A DNA stretch of 21,905 nucleotides from JAHEEL01 sp034660035 (GTDB lineage: Bacteria; Actinomycetota; Acidimicrobiia; Spongiisociales; UBA5794). A model generated the notes under the pieces. It did not search any database and was not told the origin of the DNA. It worked only from the letters and a program-made list of their open reading frames with translations. Positions 1 to 5,586 of this stretch are shown piece after piece (the first letter of the stretch is position 1; every line of letters starts with the position of its first letter). The DNA lies in assembly GCA_034660035.1 (NCBI GenBank), contig JAYEIJ010000210.1:1-21905 (forward strand), given 5' to 3'. The translations under genes were made by a program, and so were the position numbers.

Positions 1-1
1 C

Positions 2-307
2 GACGTCTACGACCACACGGCACACCCGTATACCCAGGCGTTGCTTTCCTCGGTCCCCGTCCCCGATCCGAGGGGGAGGGAGACCCGGAATCGGATCCTG
101 CTCGAGGGTGATGTTCCAAGCCCGGCCGACCCGCCATCGGGGTGCCGCTTCCGGACACGCTGCTGGAAGGCCCAGGCGGTGTGTGCCGAAGATCCACCAG
201 AACTCATCGACCGGGGTCAGGGCCACCCGGTGGCGTGCTTCTACCCGAACGTCGAGTTCGCAGCCGAGATCCCGACCGAGGGTCGGCACGCGGGTCGTCC
301 CGAGTAG
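2..307 (+). CDS. Oligopeptide/dipeptide ABC transporter ATP-binding protein, C-terminal fragment
   Basis: This is the C-terminal ~101 residues of an ABC ATPase of the Opp/Dpp type, cut by the left window edge. The fragment starts in frame with DVYDHTAHPYTQALLSSVPV. HPYTQALLSSVP is the hallmark of the C-terminal 'oligo_HPY' extension that follows the nucleotide-binding domain in peptide importers. It is followed by the family's cysteine pattern (GCRFRTRC, then a Cys 8 residues later, then HPVACFYP near the end). In the family this subunit hydrolyses ATP on the cytoplasmic face to drive uptake of peptides or similar solutes. It is probably the last gene of a transporter operon lying to the left, because the next gene has its own promoter-like site. 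The Walker motifs are outside the window, so substrate and the OppD versus OppF assignment cannot be decided. Confidence 0.9.
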   Translation, partial: DVYDHTAHPYTQALLSSVPVPDPRGRETRNRILLEGDVPSPADPPSGCRFRTRCWKAQAVCAEDPPELIDRGQGHPVACFYPNVEFAAEIPTEGRHAGRPE

Positions 308-362
308 GGCTGTCGGTTCGACCCGTATCGTGATCCCATTCCGGGCATGAAGGCGAATCGTC

Positions 363-368
363 TACGCT
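363..368 (+). promoter_or_regulatory. Candidate -10 hexamer TACGCT for the K+-channel gene
   Basis: TACGCT fits the actinobacterial TAnnnT -10 pattern and lies 8 nt before the ATG at 377, which would put the transcription start at or next to the start codon (leaderless mRNA). There is no Shine-Dalgarno sequence and no good -35 element. The same arrangement recurs before several genes in this window. Confidence 0.45.
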
Positions 369-376
369 CTGGTGCT

Positions 377-1081
377 ATGGCCGGGATCGATCCAACCACG
401 CGCAGGTACTACGACCGGTTCGACCTGCTGCTCCTTGTAGCAGCCATCACCGTCGCGCTGCTTCTCCTCGTCGATCTCAACCAGGACACGGGTTTCTATG
501 AGTTCCTGGCGGTGACGGTGACCATCCTGACCGCGGCGATGCTGTTGCTCGCGGTCGGCGCCGCCGGTGTCGGACGGCGAGGACGCCGTCTGGCATGGAT
601 CGCAGCAACCCTGACCGTGCTCGGATCCGCCTTCGGGGCCTTCGCGTCGGATTCCACGCTGGCTCACGGTGGGCTCCTCTGGTTGCTTCTTGTCATCGCG
701 GCACCGGTCGTAGCGCTGAGACGGCTCATGAATCACAGGGAGGTCACGACCGAGACCGTCCTCGGGGTCGTGAGCGTCTACCTGATGATGGCCGTTGCCG
801 GCACATACCTGTTCCTGTTCATTGATACGGGTGGACTAGGTTCGGAGAAGTTCTTCATGTCTGAGCAGCCGACGACGGTCTTCATGTACTTCAGCCTGGT
901 GACCCTGACCACGCTCGGATACGGGGATTTCGCACCGGTCGGGGTGGCCGGGAGATTCGCCGCTGCATGGGTCGCCGTGATCGGTCAGATCTACCTCGTG
1001 GTCGTTGTCGCCTACATCGTTGCCGTGTACACCACTACCCGCTCCCGCAGACACGACTCGGCCTCAACCGACGAGGACTAG
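377..1081 (+). CDS. Six-TM potassium channel-like protein (Ion_trans_2 pore)
   Basis: This 234-residue membrane protein has about six hydrophobic segments (near residues 16-33, 42-65, 73-90, 97-114, 127-149 and 192-217). Between the last two lies a pore loop with the K+ selectivity filter TTLGYGD (residues 178-184). This is the two-TM pore unit of voltage-independent K+ channels. No regularly charged S4 helix is visible, so voltage gating is unlikely, and no C-terminal RCK/TrkA-N domain follows: the protein ends in a short charged tail (TRSRRHDSASTDED). The ATG at 377 is preferred over one ten codons upstream (347) because a -10-like hexamer sits just before it. The likely role is K+ flux across the cytoplasmic membrane as a tetramer. 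glgC follows after 10 nt, so the two may be co-transcribed, but no functional link is evident. Confidence 0.85.
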   Translation: MAGIDPTTRRYYDRFDLLLLVAAITVALLLLVDLNQDTGFYEFLAVTVTILTAAMLLLAVGAAGVGRRGRRLAWIAATLTVLGSAFGAFASDSTLAHGGLLWLLLVIAAPVVALRRLMNHREVTTETVLGVVSVYLMMAVAGTYLFLFIDTGGLGSEKFFMSEQPTTVFMYFSLVTLTTLGYGDFAPVGVAGRFAAAWVAVIGQIYLVVVVAYIVAVYTTTRSRRHDSASTDED

Positions 1082-1091
1082 ATTCCGGCCC

Positions 1092-2324
1092 ATGGAACCC
1101 AAAGTCATCGCCCTCGTCCTCGCCGGCGGAGAAGGCAAACGCCTCTGGCCGCTCACCCGGGATCGCTCCAAGCCCGCCGTCCCGTTCGGCGGCATCTACC
1201 GGCTTGTCGACTTCGTCCTTTCCAACCTCGTCAACGCGGGGTACCGGAAGATCGCGGTCCTCACGCAGTACAAGAGCCATAGTCTCGACCGGCATCTCGC
1301 ACTCGGTTGGTCGATGAGCGAGATGCTGGGCAACTACATCACGCCCGTTCCCGCACAGATGCGCCGCGGGCCGTACTGGTTCTCCGGTTCCGCCGATGCC
1401 ATCTTCCAGAACTTCAACATTCTCACCGACGAGCAACCCGACCACGTGATCATCTTCGGAGCCGACCACATCTATCGCATGGACCCGCGCCAGATGGTGA
1501 ACCAGCACGTCGAATCTGGAGCGGGTGTGACGGTGGCCGGGATCCGGGTCCCGATCGAGGAAGCCTCGGACTTCGGGGTGATCGAGGCCGACGAACACGG
1601 CAAGATCATCTCGTTCCTCGAGAAGCCCGAACATCCGAAGCCGATCCCCGGGGATCCTTCCTCGGCCTACGTCTCGATGGGCAACTACGTCTTCGAAACG
1701 AATGCCCTACGAGACGTCATCTCTGAGGATGCCGAAGACGAGGACTCCAAGCACGACATGGGTGGGAACATCATCCCGGCGCTCGTGGCTCAGGGCGCGG
1801 CCCGGGTCTATGACTTCGCTGACAACGTGGTTCCGGGCCAGACCGATCGAGAGCGCGGGTATTGGAGGGACGTCGGAACGCTCGATTCCTACTACCAGGC
1901 GAACATGGACACGATCGCCGTCGATCCGATCTTCTCTTATTACAACCGACGTTGGCCCATTCTGACACACCGTCCCCCGTTCCCACCTGCGAAGTTCGTG
2001 TTCGATCTGGACGATCGCAGGGGAGCGGCGTACGAGTCGATCGTCGGTGCCGGCGTCGTGGTCTCGGGGGGCACGGCTCGTCGGTCGATCCTCTCGTCGA
2101 ACGTCCGACTTCACTCGTACGCATCCGTTGAAGATTCTCTGCTGCTCCAGGGCGTCAAGGTCGGCCGCGGCGCTGTGATCCGCCGGGCGATCATCGACAA
2201 GAACGTCGAGATACCGGATGGCGTCCAGATCGGCTTTGACGCACAAGCCGACCGTGACCGGTTCACGGTCACAGAGTCCGGTCTGGTCGTCATCGGCAAG
2301 GGCGACAAGGTCGATCCATCCTGA
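1092..2324 (+). CDS. glgC: Glucose-1-phosphate adenylyltransferase (ADP-glucose pyrophosphorylase)
   Basis: This 410-residue enzyme makes ADP-glucose and pyrophosphate from ATP and glucose-1-phosphate, the committed step of bacterial glycogen synthesis in the cytoplasm. The N-terminal nucleotidyltransferase signature is LVLAGGEGKRLWPLT (residues 8-22), followed by KPAVPFGG (27-34). The metal-ligand region is GADHIYRMD (123-131), and the sugar-phosphate lysine is in SFLEKP (K178). From about residue 290 onward, repeats such as VGAGVVVSGG and VGRGAVIRR form the C-terminal left-handed beta-helix. Length is normal for the family. The ATG at 1092 is chosen because the protein then begins at the conserved strand; the longer open frame upstream overlaps the channel gene. 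No other glycogen gene is present, so the pathway is split across the genome. A strong hairpin follows the stop. Confidence 0.96.
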   Translation: MEPKVIALVLAGGEGKRLWPLTRDRSKPAVPFGGIYRLVDFVLSNLVNAGYRKIAVLTQYKSHSLDRHLALGWSMSEMLGNYITPVPAQMRRGPYWFSGSADAIFQNFNILTDEQPDHVIIFGADHIYRMDPRQMVNQHVESGAGVTVAGIRVPIEEASDFGVIEADEHGKIISFLEKPEHPKPIPGDPSSAYVSMGNYVFETNALRDVISEDAEDEDSKHDMGGNIIPALVAQGAARVYDFADNVVPGQTDRERGYWRDVGTLDSYYQANMDTIAVDPIFSYYNRRWPILTHRPPFPPAKFVFDLDDRRGAAYESIVGAGVVVSGGTARRSILSSNVRLHSYASVEDSLLLQGVKVGRGAVIRRAIIDKNVEIPDGVQIGFDAQADRDRFTVTESGLVVIGKGDKVDPS

Positions 2325-2333
2325 CCATCTGGA

Positions 2334-2380
2334 GTCTGGCGTAGAAAAGTGACGGAATCGTGCCGTTTCCTACGCCAGAC
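2334..2380 (+). terminator. Hairpin downstream of glgC, possible terminator
   Basis: The arms GTCTGGCGTAG (2334-2344) and CTACGCCAGAC (2370-2380) are perfectly complementary over 11 bp. Inside the loop, ACGG (2352-2355) can pair with CCGT (2363-2366). It starts 10 nt after the glgC stop. No T-tract follows, so it may be a U-less terminator of the type seen in high-GC bacteria, or a palindromic repeat. The left arm runs into GTAGAAA, the same 7-mer that is arrayed at 12675-12695. Confidence 0.5.
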
Positions 2381-2411
2381 GCCTGATCGTCGGGTTTGTC
2401 GGGCGGAGCGG

Positions 2412-2417
2412 TAGCCT
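2412..2417 (+). promoter_or_regulatory. Candidate -10 hexamer TAGCCT for the HExxH lipoprotein gene
   Basis: TAGCCT lies 7 nt before the GTG at 2425. No ribosome-binding site and no recognisable -35 are present, consistent with a leaderless transcript. Confidence 0.4.
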
Positions 2418-2424
2418 CCGGTTC

Positions 2425-3804
2425 GTGCACCACTCTCAGACGCTTCGCTTCATCGCGGGATTCGTTCTCGTCCTCTCTCTGATCGCCGCCGCCTGCAGCC
2501 CCGGGGCAGACCCGACAACGACTGCATCAACGCTGGTAACCACGACCACCACCGATGGCGGCGACCAGATCACTACCACCACAGCGGCGCCCGACGTCTC
2601 GATCTCTGTACCGGGCACGGCATCGGACTCGATCGACCCTGCGATTGTTGAAGAGATGCGCTCGGAACTTGCCGAGCTGATGGTTGAAGCCGAGCAGGTT
2701 CGCGGCATCCCGTTCATCGCTACACCGGCCGTTGTCATCCTCGATGACGCCGAGTTCACGCAACGGGTCGCAGACGTTGTCGCCGAGGATCTCGACGAGG
2801 ATGAGTTGGCCGTCGATAGTGCCTTCTTCTCCATGCTCGGGATGCTCAGCCCGGGGACCGACCTCTACTCGCTACTGATCGATCTCTACGCCGAGCAGGT
2901 CGCCGGGTTCTACGATGGTGACACCAAGGAGATGGTTGTTCCGGCGGCGCCGGACGGTTTCACGCCGCTCCAGAAGACCACCGTGCTGCACGAACTCGTG
3001 CACGCCCTCACCGACCAGCACTTCGACTTCAACGACGGATTCGAGGCGCTCATCGACGACGGCACCGGCGATGACGCGTCGGCGTTCCAGGCGCTCATCG
3101 AAGGTGATGCGACCCGTTCACAGCTCGTCTACATGGAGGGCATGAGTCCACTCGAAGCAGTTCAAGCAGCCACCGAGGCTCTGAGCTACGACTCGTCGGT
3201 TCTCGATTCGGTACCGGAGTGGATGCAGGCCGATCTCATGTTCCCATACGAGGAGGGGCTCGTCTTCGTGGATGCGATCGTTTCAGCCGGTGGTCTTGCT
3301 GCTATCGACGAGGCGTATCAAGAACCACCCGGGACGACGGAGCAGATTCTCGACGTTGCGAAGTACAACCGCCGCGAGCAGCCGCGGGATCTCGCACCGC
3401 CGGCCGTGACGCTCGACGGTTGGGATCTCCACGACGAAGCGACGTTCGGAGAGTGGGGTCTCAATCTCATCCTCGGCGAGAGTTCACGGCCGGGCGAGGC
3501 GACCCAGGCGGCTGCCGGCTGGGGGAACGACATCTATCGCGTGTTCTCACGCGGGGGAGATGTTGCGATGGCGATGGCCTATGTCGGCGACTCCGAACGC
3601 GATGCCGAAGAGCTCGCCAACGGACTGATCGTCCACCTTCGCGATTCCATGGAGGCAGGCCCGGCGGAGGAGTCGGCAGGTGGCCTGCTGTACCGTCAGG
3701 GCGGGGTCTACTCCTTCATCGACCGCATCGACGACGCCATCTACTGGATCGTGTCGACGGACAAGACGGCCGGTGAGAGCCTTCGCCTGCAACTGGGCAT
3801 CTGA
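2425..3804 (+). CDS. Lipoprotein with HExxH zinc-peptidase signature, uncharacterised
   Basis: This 459-residue protein starts with a lipoprotein signal peptide: a polar n-region (MHHSQTLRF), a hydrophobic core and the lipobox IAAAC, with Cys24 as the expected lipidated residue. A Thr-rich linker follows (residues 31-54). The globular part contains AEQVAGFYDGDTKEM, then LHELVHALTDQHFD with an HExxH zinc site (H189, E190, H193). AFQALIEGDAT lies about 35 residues later and supplies a plausible third ligand, E226 (gluzincin-like geometry). I recall similar uncharacterised proteins (GFYD, then HELVHALQDQHFD, then EGDA) from several phyla, but no experimentally named family. It is probably anchored outside the cytoplasmic membrane and may cleave peptides. 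Activity is inferred from motifs only, and a non-catalytic role is possible. The gene is monocistronic, between the glgC hairpin and the bL37/DUF192 region. Confidence 0.8.
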   Translation: MHHSQTLRFIAGFVLVLSLIAAACSPGADPTTTASTLVTTTTTDGGDQITTTTAAPDVSISVPGTASDSIDPAIVEEMRSELAELMVEAEQVRGIPFIATPAVVILDDAEFTQRVADVVAEDLDEDELAVDSAFFSMLGMLSPGTDLYSLLIDLYAEQVAGFYDGDTKEMVVPAAPDGFTPLQKTTVLHELVHALTDQHFDFNDGFEALIDDGTGDDASAFQALIEGDATRSQLVYMEGMSPLEAVQAATEALSYDSSVLDSVPEWMQADLMFPYEEGLVFVDAIVSAGGLAAIDEAYQEPPGTTEQILDVAKYNRREQPRDLAPPAVTLDGWDLHDEATFGEWGLNLILGESSRPGEATQAAAGWGNDIYRVFSRGGDVAMAMAYVGDSERDAEELANGLIVHLRDSMEAGPAEESAGGLLYRQGGVYSFIDRIDDAIYWIVSTDKTAGESLRLQLGI

Positions 3805-3942
3805 GCTCGCTTCGCTCGCCGTATTACGACCGATCAACCCTCTAGGCCGCAGGGGCCCATCCAGGTACGGTGCGGAAATGACGCGCGAAAGCCGCCGGGT
3901 CCGGTTCGGGGGATCGAAACAGCAGACGGGCGGAGGGCGTGA

Positions 3943-4026
3943 TCAGCCGCGGCCGGCGTTCGGCTTGCGGCCGTGGTTCGCCTTGCTGCGGCGTGCGCGA
4001 AGCTTGCGTCGTTTTGCCTTTGCCAT
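3943..4026 (-). CDS. Candidate 50S ribosomal protein bL37 (27 residues)
   Basis: On the minus strand, ATG (4026) to TGA (3943) encodes 27 residues: it opens MAKAKRRKLRARRSKANHG and ends RKPNAGRG. About half the residues are Lys or Arg. The core ANHGRKPN resembles the C-terminus of bL37, the ~24-residue protein found in Mycobacterium smegmatis 50S structures (remembered as MAKRG- with ANHGKRPN). In that structure bL37 binds 23S rRNA near the peptidyl-transferase region. A -10-like TACGCT lies 10 nt upstream, giving a nearly leaderless transcript. It is antisense to the segment just before the DUF192 gene, so ordinary gene callers may extend DUF192 over it. The assignment rests on motif and size; a chance basic ORF cannot be excluded without homologues. 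Confidence 0.68.
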   Translation of the reverse strand: MAKAKRRKLRARRSKANHGRKPNAGRG

Positions 4027-4036
4027 AGTGGGTGGG

Positions 4037-4042
4037 AGCGTA
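4037..4042 (-). promoter_or_regulatory. Candidate -10 hexamer TACGCT for the bL37 ORF
   Basis: Read on the minus strand, TACGCT ends 10 nt before the ATG at 4026. It is identical to the hexamer before the K+-channel gene. No convincing -35 was found. Confidence 0.35.
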
Positions 4043-4075
4043 CCAGGCGACTGCCCGTACCGGCGGGGTGGACCG

Positions 4076-4390
4076 GTGGTCCTCTCCGACGGCTCGTGGA
4101 CATCCCCTCCGGTGACGGTCGCGGCATCGTTCATCGATCGATTGCTCGGCATGCGACGTGGATCGATCGAGAGCGTGCTCATCCGGTCTTCGTCCGTACA
4201 CGCTCTCGGGCTTCGCGACCCGCTGCGACTCGTTCACCTCGATGGGAATGGGATGGTCATCCACCTGGACATCCTCCCGGCGGGGCGCCGAATCGCCGCA
4301 CGCGGGGTGTGGATTCTCGAACTGCCGATCGGAACGCCGGCACCGGATACGGGCGTGAAGCTCGTGGTTCTGCCATCCTCCGTGTCATGA
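4076..4390 (+). CDS. DUF192-family protein
   Basis: This 104-residue protein covers a complete DUF192 domain (Pfam PF02643). SFIDRLLGMRRG matches the opening helix (R-x-x-G-L) of the family. SVHALGLRDPLRLVHLDGNG corresponds to the conserved 'VHT-x-GM-R-x-P-I-D-x-x-F-L-D' segment, and VWILELPIG to the terminal 'LELPAG' strand. The molecular function is not established. I chose GTG 4076, preceded by GGGG at 7 nt, because the domain is fully covered from there. An in-frame ATG at 3878 would add 66 basic, low-complexity residues that are largely the antisense reading of the bL37 candidate. However, that ATG has a TACGGT hexamer (3866-3871) 6 nt upstream, so the longer form (170 residues) remains possible. 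The last codons overlap the rsmI start (ATGA). Confidence 0.7.
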   Translation: MVLSDGSWTSPPVTVAASFIDRLLGMRRGSIESVLIRSSSVHALGLRDPLRLVHLDGNGMVIHLDILPAGRRIAARGVWILELPIGTPAPDTGVKLVVLPSSVS

Positions 4391-5226
4391 CCGGAAGCCT
4401 CATCATCTGCGCCACGCCGATCGGGAATCTCGAAGACGCGTCTCCACGATTGCAGCAGACGCTCGCGGCTGTAGACGTGGTATTCGCCGAGGACACACGG
4501 CGAACCGGGAAGCTCCTCGCGAGACTCGGTGTCAGAGCACAGTTGCGATCGTTCTTTCTTGGGAACGAAGGCGAGAGAACGGTCGAGATCCGCTCCCGGC
4601 TCGAGCGAGGTGAGACGATCGCTCTGGTCAGCGACGCCGGGATGCCGGCCGTCTCGGACCCGGGTGTCGCGGCCGTTCGCGCCGCACGTTCCGTCGGGGC
4701 CATGGTCTCCGTCGTGCCCGGCCCAAGTGCCGTGACCTCGGCGATAGCCGTCGCAGGCCTTGGAGGGGATCGGTTCGTCTTCGAGGGGTTCCTGCCTCGC
4801 AGCGGCGAGGAGCGCGGTCGTCGGATCCAAAGCGTGACTCAGGACGAGCGGCCGGTTGTCTTGTTCTCAGCACCGAGCCGGGTAGCGAAAGATCTCGTCG
4901 ACCTCGAGGCTGCTGCCGGTAGCGATCGCATGATCGTGGTGGCCAGAGAGATCACGAAACTGCATGAGGAGATCTGGACCGGCACTCTCGAAGAAGCCGT
5001 TCACCGCTGGACCACCGAGGTCGAGCCCAGGGGGGAGTTCACGCTGGTCGTTGAACCCCGTCCCGAGGCACCGCCCGACCTACCGGCGGCGCTCGATGCA
5101 GTGCTGGAGCGCATGGGCAGCGGCGAGCGACTCTCGAATGCCGTGCGGGACGTGGCGGAAGAGACCGGCGTGTCTCGCCGGGGGCTCTACGAGGCTGCGC
5201 TGGCGGCCCGGACTGCAGGTTCCTAA
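4387..5226 (+). CDS. rsmI: 16S rRNA (cytidine1402-2'-O)-methyltransferase
   Basis: This 279-residue SAM-dependent enzyme 2'-O-methylates C1402 of 16S rRNA in the decoding centre; RsmH methylates the same base at N4. It is a tetrapyrrole-methylase-fold protein with the family motifs in order: CATPIGNLEDASPR (residues 8-21), AEDTRRTGKLL (34-44), VSDAGMPAVSDPG (81-93) and VPGPSAVTSA (110-119). A C-terminal helical segment (GERLSNAVRDVAEETGVSRR) is typical of full-length RsmI. The ATG overlaps the DUF192 stop as ATGA, so the two are translationally coupled. The TAA stop overlaps the stop of the convergent abrB-like gene. From memory, rsmI next to a reversed abrB and then metG is also the Bacillus subtilis arrangement. 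Confidence 0.96.
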   Translation: MTGSLIICATPIGNLEDASPRLQQTLAAVDVVFAEDTRRTGKLLARLGVRAQLRSFFLGNEGERTVEIRSRLERGETIALVSDAGMPAVSDPGVAAVRAARSVGAMVSVVPGPSAVTSAIAVAGLGGDRFVFEGFLPRSGEERGRRIQSVTQDERPVVLFSAPSRVAKDLVDLEAAAGSDRMIVVAREITKLHEEIWTGTLEEAVHRWTTEVEPRGEFTLVVEPRPEAPPDLPAALDAVLERMGSGERLSNAVRDVAEETGVSRRGLYEAALAARTAGS

Positions 5227-5237
5227 CCGGCGGTTAG
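5223..5237. repeat. 15-bp palindrome at the convergent rsmI/abrB stops
   Basis: CTAACCG-G-CGGTTAG is a perfect 7-bp inverted repeat around one base. It contains the TAA of rsmI (5224-5226) and the TAG of the abrB-like gene (5223-5225 on the minus strand). As RNA it could form only a small hairpin, so termination is doubtful. Confidence 0.4.
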
Positions 5238-5462
5238 AGAGCGACGACACTCCACACACACGCCGCGACCCTTGAACGCCGCAACCGATGTCGTGGAACC
5301 GCAGAACACACAACTTGCCTCGAGCTTGCGGATCACGATCGAGTCGTTCTCGACACCGATCTCAAGTTCGTCGCCTTCGTGGATGTTGAACAGGCGACGG
5401 GTCTCGGCCGGTACCACGATGCGACCCAGGTCATCGATCTTGCGAACCATCACGATATCCAA
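5223..5462 (-). CDS. AbrB/SpoVT-family transcriptional regulator with a four-Cys tail
   Basis: This 79-residue protein has an N-terminal SpoVT-AbrB swapped-hairpin DNA-binding domain (VRKIDDLGRIVVPAETRR, residues 6-23, then EGDELEI). The short tail has paired cysteines C51-x2-C54 and C69-x2-C72 around FKGRG. The layout resembles clostridial AbrB-like proteins with CIFCG...FKGK...C-x-x-C, so a small zinc ribbon is likely. In the family, such proteins act as dimers or tetramers that repress growth-transition genes. The TTG at 5462 is chosen as the start because GGAGGT (5474-5469) sits 6 nt upstream; the internal ATG (5450) would be 18 nt from it. The gene is divergent from metG and convergent with rsmI. 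Its target genes are unknown, but the shared 5463-5586 spacer makes metG or autoregulation plausible. Confidence 0.88.
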   Translation of the reverse strand: MDIVMVRKIDDLGRIVVPAETRRLFNIHEGDELEIGVENDSIVIRKLEASCVFCGSTTSVAAFKGRGVCVECRRSLTAG

Positions 5463-5468
5463 CGGCGA

Positions 5469-5474
5469 ACCTCC
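5469..5474 (-). promoter_or_regulatory. Shine-Dalgarno GGAGGT deciding the TTG start of the abrB-like gene
   Basis: On the minus strand GGAGGT is separated by 6 nt from TTG 5462, the ideal distance, and lies too far from the downstream GTG (5453) and ATG (5450). Confidence 0.75.
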
Positions 5475-5508
5475 ATCAACGTCGAGTGCCGATCGGCCGG
5501 CCCCGTCG

Positions 5509-5514
5509 AGTGTA
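5509..5514 (-). promoter_or_regulatory. Candidate -10 hexamer TACACT for the abrB-like gene
   Basis: TACACT on the minus strand would give a start near 5502 and a ~40-nt leader carrying the SD. The same hexamer precedes rplY, which also has an SD leader. No good -35 is visible. Confidence 0.35.
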
Positions 5515-5571
5515 CCGGTGCGTGTAGGTCGCTCAGCCGTTCGTGTCGAACTCCAATCCGGGTCGCAGCAC

Positions 5572-5577
5572 TACCAT
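5572..5577 (+). promoter_or_regulatory. Candidate -10 hexamer TACCAT for metG
   Basis: TACCAT lies 9 nt before the GTG at 5587. There is no SD between them, so a leaderless or nearly leaderless mRNA is suggested. Confidence 0.42.
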
Positions 5578-5586
5578 CGCAAGACC

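Noticed and set aside
3803..3817. Possible terminator GAGC-N7-GCTC after the HExxH lipoprotein gene
   Set aside because: A 4-bp stem without a T-tract is too weak.
3878..4075. ATG 3878 as the start of the DUF192 gene, with TACGGT 6 nt upstream
   Set aside because: The added 66 residues are basic, low in complexity and mostly the antisense reading of the bL37 candidate, while the DUF192 domain is complete from GTG 4076. A TAnnnT hexamer this close can occur by chance. Kept as an alternative, not the primary call.
5448..5450. ATG 5450 (minus strand) as the abrB-like start
   Set aside because: The consensus GGAGGT is 18 nt away from it but 6 nt from TTG 5462, and the longer form has the expected number of residues before VRK.
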